Assembly: GCA_000436255.1 (NCBI GenBank)
Contig: HF990798.1
Span: forward strand, 1-6,821
Direction of reading: 5' to 3'
DNA length: 6,821 nucleotides
From: Clostridium sp. CAG:1193
Lineage (GTDB): Bacteria > Bacillota_I > Bacilli_A > RF39 > UBA660
In this document: piece by piece, positions 1-6,702 of the stretch
Layout of the letters: the number at the start of each line of letters is the position of its first letter
Numbering within the stretch: the stretch's first letter is position 1
Notes under the pieces: model-generated
Told to the model about the DNA's origin: nothing
What the model saw: the letters and a program-made list of their open reading frames with translations, nothing else
Databases searched by the model: none
Position numbers and translations under genes: made by a program

Positions 1-2
1 AC

Positions 3-39
3 ACAAAAATAGCCTAAGTTAATATTAACCTAGGTTATT
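3..39 (-). terminator. Intrinsic terminator of the parC-divIB operon
   Basis: On the minus strand a 16-nt arm (39-24) is followed at once by a near-complementary arm (23-8), then a T run at 9-5. The arms pair with one A.C mismatch and one G.U wobble; the central AATATT would form the loop. The T run lies on the minus-strand side only, so it terminates transcription leaving divIB, whose stop codon is 36 nt upstream. The stem is AT-rich with a CCTA/TAGG core, as expected in such a genome. Seen directly; function inferred. Confidence 0.8.
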
Positions 40-75
40 TATAAAATATTAATTAGTAACTAAATAACAAATGTA

Positions 76-765
76 TTATTTAAATATTTCAAAATAGTTT
101 CCGGAGTCTAAGTAAAGTATACCTTTTTTATTTTCTAATGTTGATAGTATTTTTATATAATCATTAACTAAATATGTTTTATATAGTGTTATATATACAT
201 AATTACCATCATTCATAGTTAATATAAATCTTTCTTTATCTATATCGTTTGGATAATATTCTATTTCAGATATCATAAGTCGTATATTTTCATCTATAAC
301 ATCATATTTTTCTACTAACTTATTAAACATATCATCGCTTACTGTATTTATAAGTACAGGTATTTGAAAATCATTTTTATTAATTAATTTACCATCTTCA
401 AGCACTGTTTTTCCTCTTTTATCATAATAAAATAATGGCGTATTCTCTTCTACATTTATAGTTATTACTCCAAATGGTTTTTTTGTAATTTTTACATTTT
501 TTATAAGTTCATTTTTAAGTAGCTTCTTTTTTATTGTGTATTTAGAGGTTAATAAAAAACTTGGGTAATTTCTAAGTGATGATGAATCTATTACTTCTTG
601 ATCTGTTAAATATTTATTATTTTCTATAAATATATTTCTTACGGGGGAAACTACTATTTTATATATTAAAAAACCAAAAAGATATAGTACTAAAAGTACT
701 ATTAAAAACTTTTTAAAATTAAATTTCTTTTTTACTACTACATCTTTTTGTTCAATTTTATTCAT
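76..765 (-). CDS. divIB: Cell division protein DivIB/FtsQ
   Basis: Bitopic membrane protein of the divisome, a scaffold that with FtsL and DivIC helps control septal peptidoglycan synthesis (family knowledge). The 229-residue product has a short, basic cytoplasmic N-terminus, one hydrophobic segment at about residues 20-39, a POTRA-like domain at about 43-111 (beginning VRNIFIENN, with NVEENTPLFYYD at its end) and a C-terminal beta domain to the end. It is somewhat shorter than the roughly 260-residue Bacillus subtilis protein, mainly in the cytoplasmic tail and C-terminus. I chose the ATG at 765, which has GGGAG at 775-771; a TTG at 777 would lie inside murB and has no such support. It starts 2 nt after the murB stop and is the last gene before the terminator. 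The murG-murB-divIB order is the one known from Bacillus. Confidence 0.88.
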   Translation of the reverse strand: MNKIEQKDVVVKKKFNFKKFLIVLLVLYLFGFLIYKIVVSPVRNIFIENNKYLTDQEVIDSSSLRNYPSFLLTSKYTIKKKLLKNELIKNVKITKKPFGVITINVEENTPLFYYDKRGKTVLEDGKLINKNDFQIPVLINTVSDDMFNKLVEKYDVIDENIRLMISEIEYYPNDIDKERFILTMNDGNYVYITLYKTYLVNDYIKILSTLENKKGILYLDSGNYFEIFK

Positions 766-767
766 AG

Positions 768-1670
768 CTACTCCCAATTAACAAATTCTTGTTCTATTTT
801 AAGTTCTACTCCTGTTTCTTCTTTTACAGTATCTTTTACATAAAGTATTAAATCATGTATGTCTTTTCCTGTTGCACGACCTACATTTATTATAAAATTT
901 GCATGTTTCTTACTTACTTCTGCTCCACCTATTCTATAACCTTTTAATCCGCAAACCTCTATTAATCTTCCAGCAAAATCATTTTCTGGATTTCTAAATA
1001 CACTTCCTGCAGATGGATATTCTAGTGGTTGAGTTAGTAACCTTTTTTGTTTTCTTTCATTTATAAGTTCTTTTATTTCTTTTTTATTTCCTGGTTTTAA
1101 TATAATTGTTGCTTCTAAACATATATAATCTTTATTTTTTTGTAAGAATGAACTTCTATATTTGAAATTTAAATCTTTATTATATAGTGTAATAATTTGA
1201 AGGCTTGGCGTTAGTAGTTTAACCTCACTTACTATATATCCCATATCTGATTTATATGCACCTGCATTCATGTATATTGCGCCACCTATAGTACCAGGTA
1301 TTCCTGTTGCAAATTCCATACCAGTAAGTCCTAAATTGGCAGTTTTCATTGCAACATTAATCAAACTACATCCTGCACCTGCAATAACCGTAGTATCATG
1401 TATATCTAAATGATTTATTTCATTTAATTTAATTAATACATCTTTATATAAAGTATCATTAAATATTAAATTAGAACCATTTCCTAATATTTTATAACCT
1501 ACATTATCTTCTTTTAATAATTTTAATAGCTCAACTAATTTATCTATATTTTTAGGATATACAATTAGTTTTGCTTTTCCACCAGCTTTATATGTGGTAT
1601 ATTTACTTAAAGAGACATTTTTCTCTATCTTGCCTATTTTCTTTTTGTTTATTTTCTCTTCTATAGTCAT
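768..1670 (-). CDS. murB: UDP-N-acetylenolpyruvoylglucosamine reductase MurB
   Basis: FAD-dependent cytoplasmic enzyme that uses NADPH to reduce UDP-GlcNAc-enolpyruvate to UDP-MurNAc, the second committed step of peptidoglycan precursor synthesis. The 300-residue product shows the FAD-binding PCMH-type fold: LGNGSN at 62-67 and GIPGTIGGA at 123-131, then the C-terminal MurB domain with YRSSF at 171-175 and SAGSVFRNP at 220-228. By family comparison R172, S223 (proton donor) and the Glu at about 295 in EQEF are the likely catalytic residues. Length and the YPSAGSVF form point to the type II MurB of Gram-positives. The extreme C-terminus, FVNWE, differs from the usual VRIIG-like ending. The ATG at 1670 follows GGTGA at 1680-1676; the upstream TTG at 1682 lies inside murG and is less likely. 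The gap to the murG stop is one base. The stop is TAG. Confidence 0.95.
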   Translation of the reverse strand: MTIEEKINKKKIGKIEKNVSLSKYTTYKAGGKAKLIVYPKNIDKLVELLKLLKEDNVGYKILGNGSNLIFNDTLYKDVLIKLNEINHLDIHDTTVIAGAGCSLINVAMKTANLGLTGMEFATGIPGTIGGAIYMNAGAYKSDMGYIVSEVKLLTPSLQIITLYNKDLNFKYRSSFLQKNKDYICLEATIILKPGNKKEIKELINERKQKRLLTQPLEYPSAGSVFRNPENDFAGRLIEVCGLKGYRIGGAEVSKKHANFIINVGRATGKDIHDLILYVKDTVKEETGVELKIEQEFVNWE

Positions 1671-1671
1671 A

Positions 1672-2742
1672 TTATTCACCAACTACCTCTTTTATAAGAT
1701 TATATATTTTTAAAGCAGCATCTTTATTATACATCGCACTCAAATTATTCTTTATGCTTTCTTTTATATCTTTATTATATAACATTTCTTCAATATTTTT
1801 AATTAAAATATCACTTTCTAAGTCTGATTCTAAAATTAATTTACCTGCATTTTTATTTACTAATGAAAGTGCATTTTTATATTGATGATTATCTGTAACG
1901 TATGGACTTGGTATTAATATAGATGGAACCTTATATGATATTATTTCACTTAATGTAGTTGCACCTGCTCTTGTAACCATTACATCTACTTTAGGAAATA
2001 CTTTTTTTAAATTATCTATATATGGTAATATTTTAATATTTTCATTTAATTTAATTTGATTAAATTCTTCAAAATAATCTTTACCCGTTATAAATAATAC
2101 TTCATAATCTTTATTATTAAATTTTGGTAAAATAGTTTTAAATTTATCATTTACTACTTTTGATCCTAATGAACCCATTACTATTAATACTAACTTTTTA
2201 TTATTATGTAAGTTTAATTCTTTTTTATCAAATTTTAAACTAGTATCAATTTCACTACTAGGATTACCCGTATATACTACTTTTTTAGCATTTACTTGTG
2301 TATCTTTAAATGAAGTCGCTACTGCATCTACATATCTTGATAAAAATTTATTAGTCATTCCAAGTACACTATTTTGTTCATGTATTATTGTTTTTACTCT
2401 ACATTTATGAGCAGCATATATTACTGGTGCGGTTACGTACCCTCCTACACCAATTACTATATCTGGTTTAAATTCTTTAATTATTTTTTTACATTTTTTA
2501 ATCCCTTTTAAAAAGCATGTAATGGTTTTAAAGTTCTTTAAAGATAATTTTCTATCAAATCCACGAACTTCTATACCATAGTATTTAATATTATATTTAG
2601 GTACAATATCTTTTTCCATACGATTAGTAGTACCTATATAAAGTATTTCAGAAGATGCATCTTTTTCTTTTATTTTATTAATTATTGATAATGCTGGATA
2701 TATGTGCCCACCTGTACCACCTGCACTTATAATAACACGCAT
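1672..2742 (-). CDS. murG: UDP-GlcNAc:lipid I N-acetylglucosaminyltransferase MurG
   Basis: Peripheral membrane GT-B glycosyltransferase (family GT28) that adds GlcNAc from UDP-GlcNAc to lipid I, making lipid II on the inner face of the membrane. The 356-residue product is of normal length. The N-terminal acceptor domain carries the glycine loop GGTGGHIYPA (8-17, with the conserved His 13), IGVGGYVTAP (97-106) and HEQNSVLGMTNK (121-132). The C-terminal donor domain carries MGSLGS (189-194), TRAGATTLSEI (257-267) and the nucleotide-sugar binding stretch IPSPYVTDNHQYKNA (277-291). MGSLGS stands where many homologues have GGSQG or GGSRG. The ATG at 2742, giving MRVIISAGG, has GGGAAG at 2755-2750; an alternative start five codons upstream would overlap rsmD. 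It begins 4 nt after rsmD and ends 1 nt before murB. Confidence 0.96.
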   Translation of the reverse strand: MRVIISAGGTGGHIYPALSIINKIKEKDASSEILYIGTTNRMEKDIVPKYNIKYYGIEVRGFDRKLSLKNFKTITCFLKGIKKCKKIIKEFKPDIVIGVGGYVTAPVIYAAHKCRVKTIIHEQNSVLGMTNKFLSRYVDAVATSFKDTQVNAKKVVYTGNPSSEIDTSLKFDKKELNLHNNKKLVLIVMGSLGSKVVNDKFKTILPKFNNKDYEVLFITGKDYFEEFNQIKLNENIKILPYIDNLKKVFPKVDVMVTRAGATTLSEIISYKVPSILIPSPYVTDNHQYKNALSLVNKNAGKLILESDLESDILIKNIEEMLYNKDIKESIKNNLSAMYNKDAALKIYNLIKEVVGE

Positions 2743-2746
2743 ATTA

Positions 2747-3295
2747 TCACTTCCCACTCTTATAGATTCTTACTACTGTTTTTCCGTATTTTTTGTCTTT
2801 AAATAATATTAAAGATCCTATATTATCATCTATCTTTTCATCTTCATATTCACATACTACTAAACCATCTTCACAAAGAATATTATATTCATTAATTTTA
2901 TTTAATACATCTTTTATTTTAATTCTCCCATACGGAGGATCTATAAATATTATATCAAACTTTTTTTCATTATTACTAAAATTTTTAATTGCTTCTTTGT
3001 AATCACTATGTATTACTTTTATATTTTTAATACCTATATCATTAATATTTTTATTTATAACATTTATTGAATTTTTATCATTATCTATTATATAACTTTC
3101 TTTTGCACCATTACTTATAGCCTCTATCCCAATCGCTCCAGTACCTCCAAATAAATCTAGAAATACTGAATCATTAATATATAAATTAAGCATTGCAAAA
3201 ATACTTTCTTTTACTTTATCCATAGTAGGCCTTATATTGGGCATGTTATATCCTGTTAATTTTCTGCTTTTATATATTCCACTTATTACTCTCAT
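2747..3295 (-). CDS. rsmD: 16S rRNA (guanine(966)-N(2))-methyltransferase RsmD
   Basis: SAM-dependent methyltransferase that modifies G966 (E. coli numbering) of 16S rRNA during 30S subunit assembly; it is YlbH in Bacillus. The 182-residue product has the family start MRVISGIYKSRKL, the RPT motif at 22-24, the Rossmann motif I (LDLFGGTGAIGIEA, 46-59), an acidic residue ending the second strand (DNDKN, 71-75), and the catalytic DPPY at 119-122, characteristic of N6-adenine and N2-guanine methyltransferases. The ATG at 3295 is preferred over a GTG at 3307 because GGAG lies at 3305-3302 and the family begins with MRVISG. It starts one base after the ylbF stop. The gene ends in tandem stops, TGA then TAA, directly before the murG ATG. 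In Bacillus rsmD lies next to coaD; here murG follows instead. Confidence 0.94.
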   Translation of the reverse strand: MRVISGIYKSRKLTGYNMPNIRPTMDKVKESIFAMLNLYINDSVFLDLFGGTGAIGIEAISNGAKESYIIDNDKNSINVINKNINDIGIKNIKVIHSDYKEAIKNFSNNEKKFDIIFIDPPYGRIKIKDVLNKINEYNILCEDGLVVCEYEDEKIDDNIGSLILFKDKKYGKTVVRIYKSGK

Positions 3296-3296
3296 A

Positions 3297-3548
3297 TTAA
3301 ACTCCACATTTTTTATTACTTATAAGTTTATCCATTTCTTTATTTAAATAATATATATGATAATCTAGAGTATTCATACTTTCTACATACTTATGAATAA
3401 TCTTATTTTCATATAATTTTTTTACATCTTTAGTATTAATTAAATGATTATCTATAATTTCTTTTTTTGCTACTTTCATATTTTTTACAAAATCCATTTC
3501 ATTTAAAGTTATTATTAAATCATCTAGGCTATCTAATACTTTATCCAT
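3297..3548 (-). CDS. ylbF: Short YlbF-family protein (probable RicF-like)
   Basis: An 83-residue, predominantly helical protein with two likely alpha-helical halves (about 1-30 and 45-77) joined by a polar linker. I call it YlbF-like because of its place between ylbE and rsmD, the charged helical pattern and the ending in IIHKY...LDYHIYYLNKEMDKLI, which resembles short YlbF-family proteins of low-GC Firmicutes. In Bacillus, YlbF (RicF) works with YmcA and YaaT in the Y-complex that directs RNase Y cleavage of mRNA and affects competence and sporulation. It is much shorter than Bacillus YlbF (149 residues) and lacks the cysteine-rich tail; one Cys remains at 81. Neither ymcA nor yaaT is in this window. 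The ATG at 3548 follows AAGGTGA at 3559-3553. The family call rests on synteny as much as on sequence, so function is inferred. Confidence 0.6.
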   Translation of the reverse strand: MDKVLDSLDDLIITLNEMDFVKNMKVAKKEIIDNHLINTKDVKKLYENKIIHKYVESMNTLDYHIYYLNKEMDKLISNKKCGV

Positions 3549-3557
3549 TTTATCACC

Positions 3558-3779
3558 TTATTCAAATACTTTTAATATTGATTCAATCATTGATATTTTA
3601 TTTCCAATTTCTTCTATCTTATCACTTGTATGCAATTTATATTTATCTTTCATCTCATCTGTCATATTACTAATTAAAGATGGATTTCTATTAAGAATTT
3701 TATACCAATATGAGTTTTCTCTTATATATCTATGTAATAAATTATCTTCATTTAACTTAAATTGTACACTTAAATCCAT
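3558..3779 (-). CDS. ylbE: YlbE-like protein
   Basis: A 73-residue soluble protein with the YlbE-like signature: an N-terminal helix followed by YIRENSYWYKILNRNP (18-33), closely resembling the FIREQPIWYRTLSRNP-type segment of Bacillus YlbE, and then a helical C-terminal half. Bacillus YlbE is of similar size and its biochemical role is not established, so I give none. There is no signal peptide or membrane segment. Its ATG shares one base with the ylbD stop (TAATG at 3781-3777). The ribosome binding site is weak: AAAGG at 3795-3791 is far from the start and GAAGA at 3787-3783 is too close. Translation probably depends on re-initiation after ylbD, which implies matched amounts of the two proteins. 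The ylbD-ylbE-ylbF order is that of Bacillus. Confidence 0.8.
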   Translation of the reverse strand: MDLSVQFKLNEDNLLHRYIRENSYWYKILNRNPSLISNMTDEMKDKYKLHTSDKIEEIGNKISMIESILKVFE

Positions 3780-4108
3780 TAATCTTCAAACCTTTTAAAT
3801 ATCGGTCTTGGTTCATATGTAGGTGTTACATCATCTTTTTTTATTAAGTCTTGTACTAATTTTATACCTTTTTCAATACTGTTTAAATTCTTTTTAACAT
3901 TATCCATGTTTATATTTTTTATACTTGAAATAATATTTCCTAAATCATTATTTTCTACACTTTTATATTTAGAAAATACATTATCATCGTCACCATAAAC
4001 ATCATATAACTCATATAATTCTTGCCATGTTGTCTTTTTTGAAGCAACATGAGATGCAAAAGAAGGATATTTCCTTGCAAATATTTTGAATTCTTCTTTT
4101 TTATCCAT
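3779..4108 (-). CDS. ylbD: YlbD-like putative coat-family protein
   Basis: A 109-residue acidic, soluble protein. The N-terminal half has the YlbD_coat signature: FKIFARKYP (7-15), TTWQELYELYDVYGDDD (26-42) and a following F-SKYK, like the TWQELYEEWYLLGEDDP-type stretch of Bacillus YlbD. The middle (about 55-92) is likely helical or coiled coil and the end, YEPRPIFKRFED, is basic then acidic. YlbD of Bacillus is annotated as a putative spore coat protein, but its molecular role is unknown, and its place in a housekeeping operon here does not by itself suggest a coat role. The ATG at 4108 has GGGTGA at 4119-4114; an in-frame GTG at 4117 would overlap that site and is rejected. It follows parC by 42 nt and overlaps ylbE by one base. 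Confidence 0.82.
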   Translation of the reverse strand: MDKKEEFKIFARKYPSFASHVASKKTTWQELYELYDVYGDDDNVFSKYKSVENNDLGNIISSIKNINMDNVKKNLNSIEKGIKLVQDLIKKDDVTPTYEPRPIFKRFED

Positions 4109-4150
4109 AATATTCACCCATAATATTTTATGCGAAAATATCCATATTTT
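4109..4150 (-). other. parC-ylbD spacer with alternative AT hairpins
   Basis: This is the only spacer longer than 9 nt between the parC and divIB genes. On the minus strand it holds AAAATAT (4150-4144), ATATTTT (4141-4135) and AAAATAT (4129-4123). The middle element can pair with either flank, giving two mutually exclusive 7-bp stems just before the ylbD ribosome binding site. There is no T run, so it is not a terminator, and no convincing -35/-10 pair. In DNA this AT-rich such pairing may be chance. Confidence 0.35.
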
Positions 4151-6667
4151 TTACATTATTTTTGTATCCTTTAAAAAGTCATCTATAGTTAACATTTTAC
4201 TATCAATATCTTCTAAAGATACTTCTTTTACCTCTTTTTTTATAGGGCTTTTGTTTATAGTAGATTCACTTTCTAAAACTTGTTCTTTAAATACATCAGT
4301 AATTTTTTTAGATACACTTGAACCTGTACTATATCTATCCATTATAGATAGTTCACTATTTTTAATCATTTTAATATCCGTATCATCTTTAAGCCCTAAC
4401 ATTTCATTTGTACGCATTACTAATGATTTAACTACTTTATGAGGATTTGTTTTTACTTCTCTTAGTATTAAAATTCCCCTTTTAGCACGTGTACTATATT
4501 CTAAATCACTTATTCTTACTCTTTTTGCAGTACCTTTATTTGTAAATATACTTACATATTCATAAGAATCATCAAATAAAGTAGCATTTGTTACAAAATC
4601 ATCTTTTAAATTAATTGATTTAACACCTGAGGATTTAACACCTGTTATTGGTACATCATTTATATTAAACATTAATGAATATCCATTATTTGTAGTAATT
4701 AATACATTTTCCATATTGTTATAACATACATTAGTTACAGTATCATTATCTTTTAATTTAATATTAGTAACTGGTTTTGAATATCTTTGTAATTTATATT
4801 CAGATAATTTTGTTCTTTTAACCATTCCAAGGCGCGTAAATGTAGTAATATATTCTTCTTTATTAAAATCATATACTGGCATAGATGTTACTATTTGTTC
4901 TCCTTCTTTTAAAGGAATAATATTACTAATATGTTTACCTAATTCTTTCCATTTTGTATCAGGAAGATCATAAACAGGGACATATAAATAATTACCCAAA
5001 TTAGTAAATAATAATATAGTATCTAATGTATTTACTTCATACATTCCAATTACATAATCACCATCTTTTAATAAAGTAGGATCATCTTTACTAGATGTAT
5101 AACTTCTATTTGATACTCTTTTTACATATCCATCTTTTGTAACTACAGCAATAACATCTTCCTTTGGAATCATCATAGAAGTATCAATCTTAATTTCAGT
5201 TACTTCATCTTTAATTAAAGTTTTTCTTTCTGTACCATATTCATTTCTTATTTTTCTAAGTTCATCTTTCATTACAGCCTTCAATTTATCTTCATCACTT
5301 AATATAGCATTAATTGTATTAATAATTATATTTAAATTCTTCAACTCATCTTCAAGTAATGTTACATCTGTATTAGATAATCTATATAATTGTAATGTAA
5401 CAATTGCATCAGCTTGTTTTTCAGTAAAACCAAAATTACTCATTAAATTATTAATTGAATCAGCTTTATTTTTACTTTTTCTAATCGTTTGAATTACTTC
5501 ATCTAATATACTAATTGCTTTAATTAAACCTTCTACTATATGAAGTCTTGCTTTAGCATGCGCTAAATCAAACTCATTTTTCTTTATAGTAACTTCTTTT
5601 TTATGGACTATATAAGCATCCAATAATTCAAGTATACCTAATAATTTAGGTCTTCTATTTACTATTGCTATATTATTTATTCCATAAGATATTTGAAGTT
5701 CAGTATTTTTATATAAATAATTTAATATTAATTCAGCATTTGCATCTTTCTTAATATCAATAACTATTCTTATACCTTCTCTATCAGATTCATCTCTTAT
5801 TTCTAATATTCCATCTATTTTTTTATCTACTCTTATTTCATCAATAGACTTAACAAGAAGTGATTTATTAACTTCAAAAGGTATTTCATTTATAACTATA
5901 GAAGTTTTTCCTTTTACAGTTTCTATAGTTGCTTTTGATTTAATTATTATTTTACCTTTTCCTGTTTCATATGCTTTTCTTATACCATCAATTCCTTCAA
6001 TAATTGCACCAGTAGGGAAATCAGGACCCTTTATAATATCCATTATTGTATCTAATTTAGAGTTAGGATAATCAATACGATGTATAGTTGCATCTATTAC
6101 CTCACTTAAGTTGTGTGGTGGTATATTAGTTGCATAACCAGCACTTATACCAGTTGTACCATTTACAAGTAAATTAGGAAATCTACTAGGAAGTACTGTT
6201 GGTTCCATCAATGAATCATCATAATTAGGTGCAAAAATGACTGTATCTTTATCAATATCTTTAAGCATTTCAGTTGATATTTTAGATAACCTTGCTTCTG
6301 TATAACGCATTGCAGCAGGGCTATCGCCATCAATAGAACCATTATTACCATGCATATCAATAAATGGTGTATTATTTTTCCACCACTGACTTAGTCTTAC
6401 CATCGCATCATAAATAGAAGAATCCCCATGAGGATGATATTTACCCATAATATCTCCAACGCTTCTTGCAGACTTTCTATATGGTTTATCAAATGTATTC
6501 TTTTCCTTATACATTGAATACAATATTCTTCTTTGAACAGGTTTTAAGCCATCCCTTACATCAGGTATTGCTCTATCTTGTATTATATATTTAGAATATC
6601 TTCCAAATCTTTCACCCATAATTTCTTCAAGTGAATAATCATATATTTTTTGTACTATGTCTTTCAT
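4151..6667 (-). CDS. parC: DNA topoisomerase IV subunit A (ParC)
   Basis: Breakage-reunion subunit of the type IIA topoisomerase that decatenates daughter chromosomes, working with ParE. The 838-residue product has the winged-helix DNA gate (about 1-160) with GRYSKYIIQDRAIPDVRDGL, the quinolone-determining region HPHGDSSIYD (78-87) and the catalytic Tyr 122 preceded by Arg 121 (AMRYTEARLS). A tower and coiled-coil C-gate follow (about 220-490), then a beta-pinwheel CTD (about 500-790) with five clear blade repeats starting near 504, 549, 605, 653 and 703 and a degenerate sixth near 755, then a charged tail. MHGNNGSIDGD instead of the GyrA form GNFGS, and the lack of an intact QRRGGKG gyrase box, mark ParC rather than GyrA. 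Ser 83 and Asp 87 are the quinolone-sensitive type by family comparison. The ATG at 6667 follows AGGTGAG at 6677-6671. parE is not directly upstream, where it often lies. Confidence 0.95.
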   Translation of the reverse strand: MKDIVQKIYDYSLEEIMGERFGRYSKYIIQDRAIPDVRDGLKPVQRRILYSMYKEKNTFDKPYRKSARSVGDIMGKYHPHGDSSIYDAMVRLSQWWKNNTPFIDMHGNNGSIDGDSPAAMRYTEARLSKISTEMLKDIDKDTVIFAPNYDDSLMEPTVLPSRFPNLLVNGTTGISAGYATNIPPHNLSEVIDATIHRIDYPNSKLDTIMDIIKGPDFPTGAIIEGIDGIRKAYETGKGKIIIKSKATIETVKGKTSIVINEIPFEVNKSLLVKSIDEIRVDKKIDGILEIRDESDREGIRIVIDIKKDANAELILNYLYKNTELQISYGINNIAIVNRRPKLLGILELLDAYIVHKKEVTIKKNEFDLAHAKARLHIVEGLIKAISILDEVIQTIRKSKNKADSINNLMSNFGFTEKQADAIVTLQLYRLSNTDVTLLEDELKNLNIIINTINAILSDEDKLKAVMKDELRKIRNEYGTERKTLIKDEVTEIKIDTSMMIPKEDVIAVVTKDGYVKRVSNRSYTSSKDDPTLLKDGDYVIGMYEVNTLDTILLFTNLGNYLYVPVYDLPDTKWKELGKHISNIIPLKEGEQIVTSMPVYDFNKEEYITTFTRLGMVKRTKLSEYKLQRYSKPVTNIKLKDNDTVTNVCYNNMENVLITTNNGYSLMFNINDVPITGVKSSGVKSINLKDDFVTNATLFDDSYEYVSIFTNKGTAKRVRISDLEYSTRAKRGILILREVKTNPHKVVKSLVMRTNEMLGLKDDTDIKMIKNSELSIMDRYSTGSSVSKKITDVFKEQVLESESTINKSPIKKEVKEVSLEDIDSKMLTIDDFLKDTKIM
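4617..4644 (-). repeat. 13-bp tandem-like repeat inside parC
   Basis: The plus-strand 13-mer gatttaacacctg occurs at 4617-4629 and again at 4632-4644, a 15-base period that keeps the reading frame. It encodes GVKSSGVKS at residues 676-684, in the fourth pinwheel blade. ParC homologues often have a G-K-A/S-x-GVKS motif here, so the repeat may be an old motif with matching codons, or a small in-frame duplication. Confidence 0.5.
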
Positions 6668-6670
6668 ACT

Positions 6671-6677
6671 CTCACCT
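6671..6677 (-). promoter_or_regulatory. parC ribosome binding site
   Basis: AGGTGAG on the minus strand, three bases before the ATG at 6667. With the promoter just upstream, the leader would be only about 10-13 nt, so this site sits nearly at the 5' end of the message. Confidence 0.7.
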
Positions 6678-6684
6678 ACTAAAA

Positions 6685-6693
6685 ATTATAACA
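6685..6693 (-). promoter_or_regulatory. Extended -10 promoter for the parC operon
   Basis: Minus-strand TGTTATAAT is a full match to the extended -10 consensus (TGn + TATAAT, the hexamer at 6690-6685). The predicted start is about 6677-6680, 10-13 nt before the parC ATG. No good -35 is present: at 17-nt spacing the -35 place falls in the preceding terminator stem (about 6708-6713). Extended -10 promoters can work without a -35, so the call is reasonable, but it is inferred from sequence only. Confidence 0.65.
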
Positions 6694-6702
6694 CAACATT
6701 TG

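Noticed and set aside
40..75. Possible small gene or RNA between divIB and its terminator
   Set aside because: Only 36 bases of AT-rich sequence with no start, binding site or stable structure; it is a 3' untranslated stretch.
2744..2749. Reading TGA as tryptophan (Mycoplasma code)
   Set aside because: It would add only one residue to rsmD before the TAA, and all tryptophans elsewhere in the window are TGG.
2743..2757. Upstream alternative start for murG, and similar TTG/GTG starts for murB, divIB, rsmD and ylbD
   Set aside because: Each lies inside or at the end of the preceding gene or over the Shine-Dalgarno, while a well-spaced ATG with a good site and the family's N-terminus lies a few codons downstream.
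2793..3002. Plus-strand open frame of 69 codons
   Set aside because: It lies wholly within rsmD on the opposite strand, has low-complexity Ser/Ile/Leu composition, and no ribosome binding site or family resemblance.
3467..3673. Plus-strand open frame rich in Leu, Tyr and Ile, resembling a membrane peptide
   Set aside because: It runs antisense across ylbF and ylbE; the hydrophobic look comes from reading the complement of Lys/Asn/Asp-rich AT codons.
4120..4135. A -10-like TAAAAT/TATTAT element before ylbD as an internal promoter
   Set aside because: There is no TG extension or -35 at proper spacing, and such hexamers are expected by chance in this AT-rich spacer.
4086..4442. Plus-strand open frame of 118 codons across the ylbD start and parC end
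   Set aside because: It is antisense to two well-supported genes, has a hydrophobic composition typical of shadows, and no ribosome binding site.
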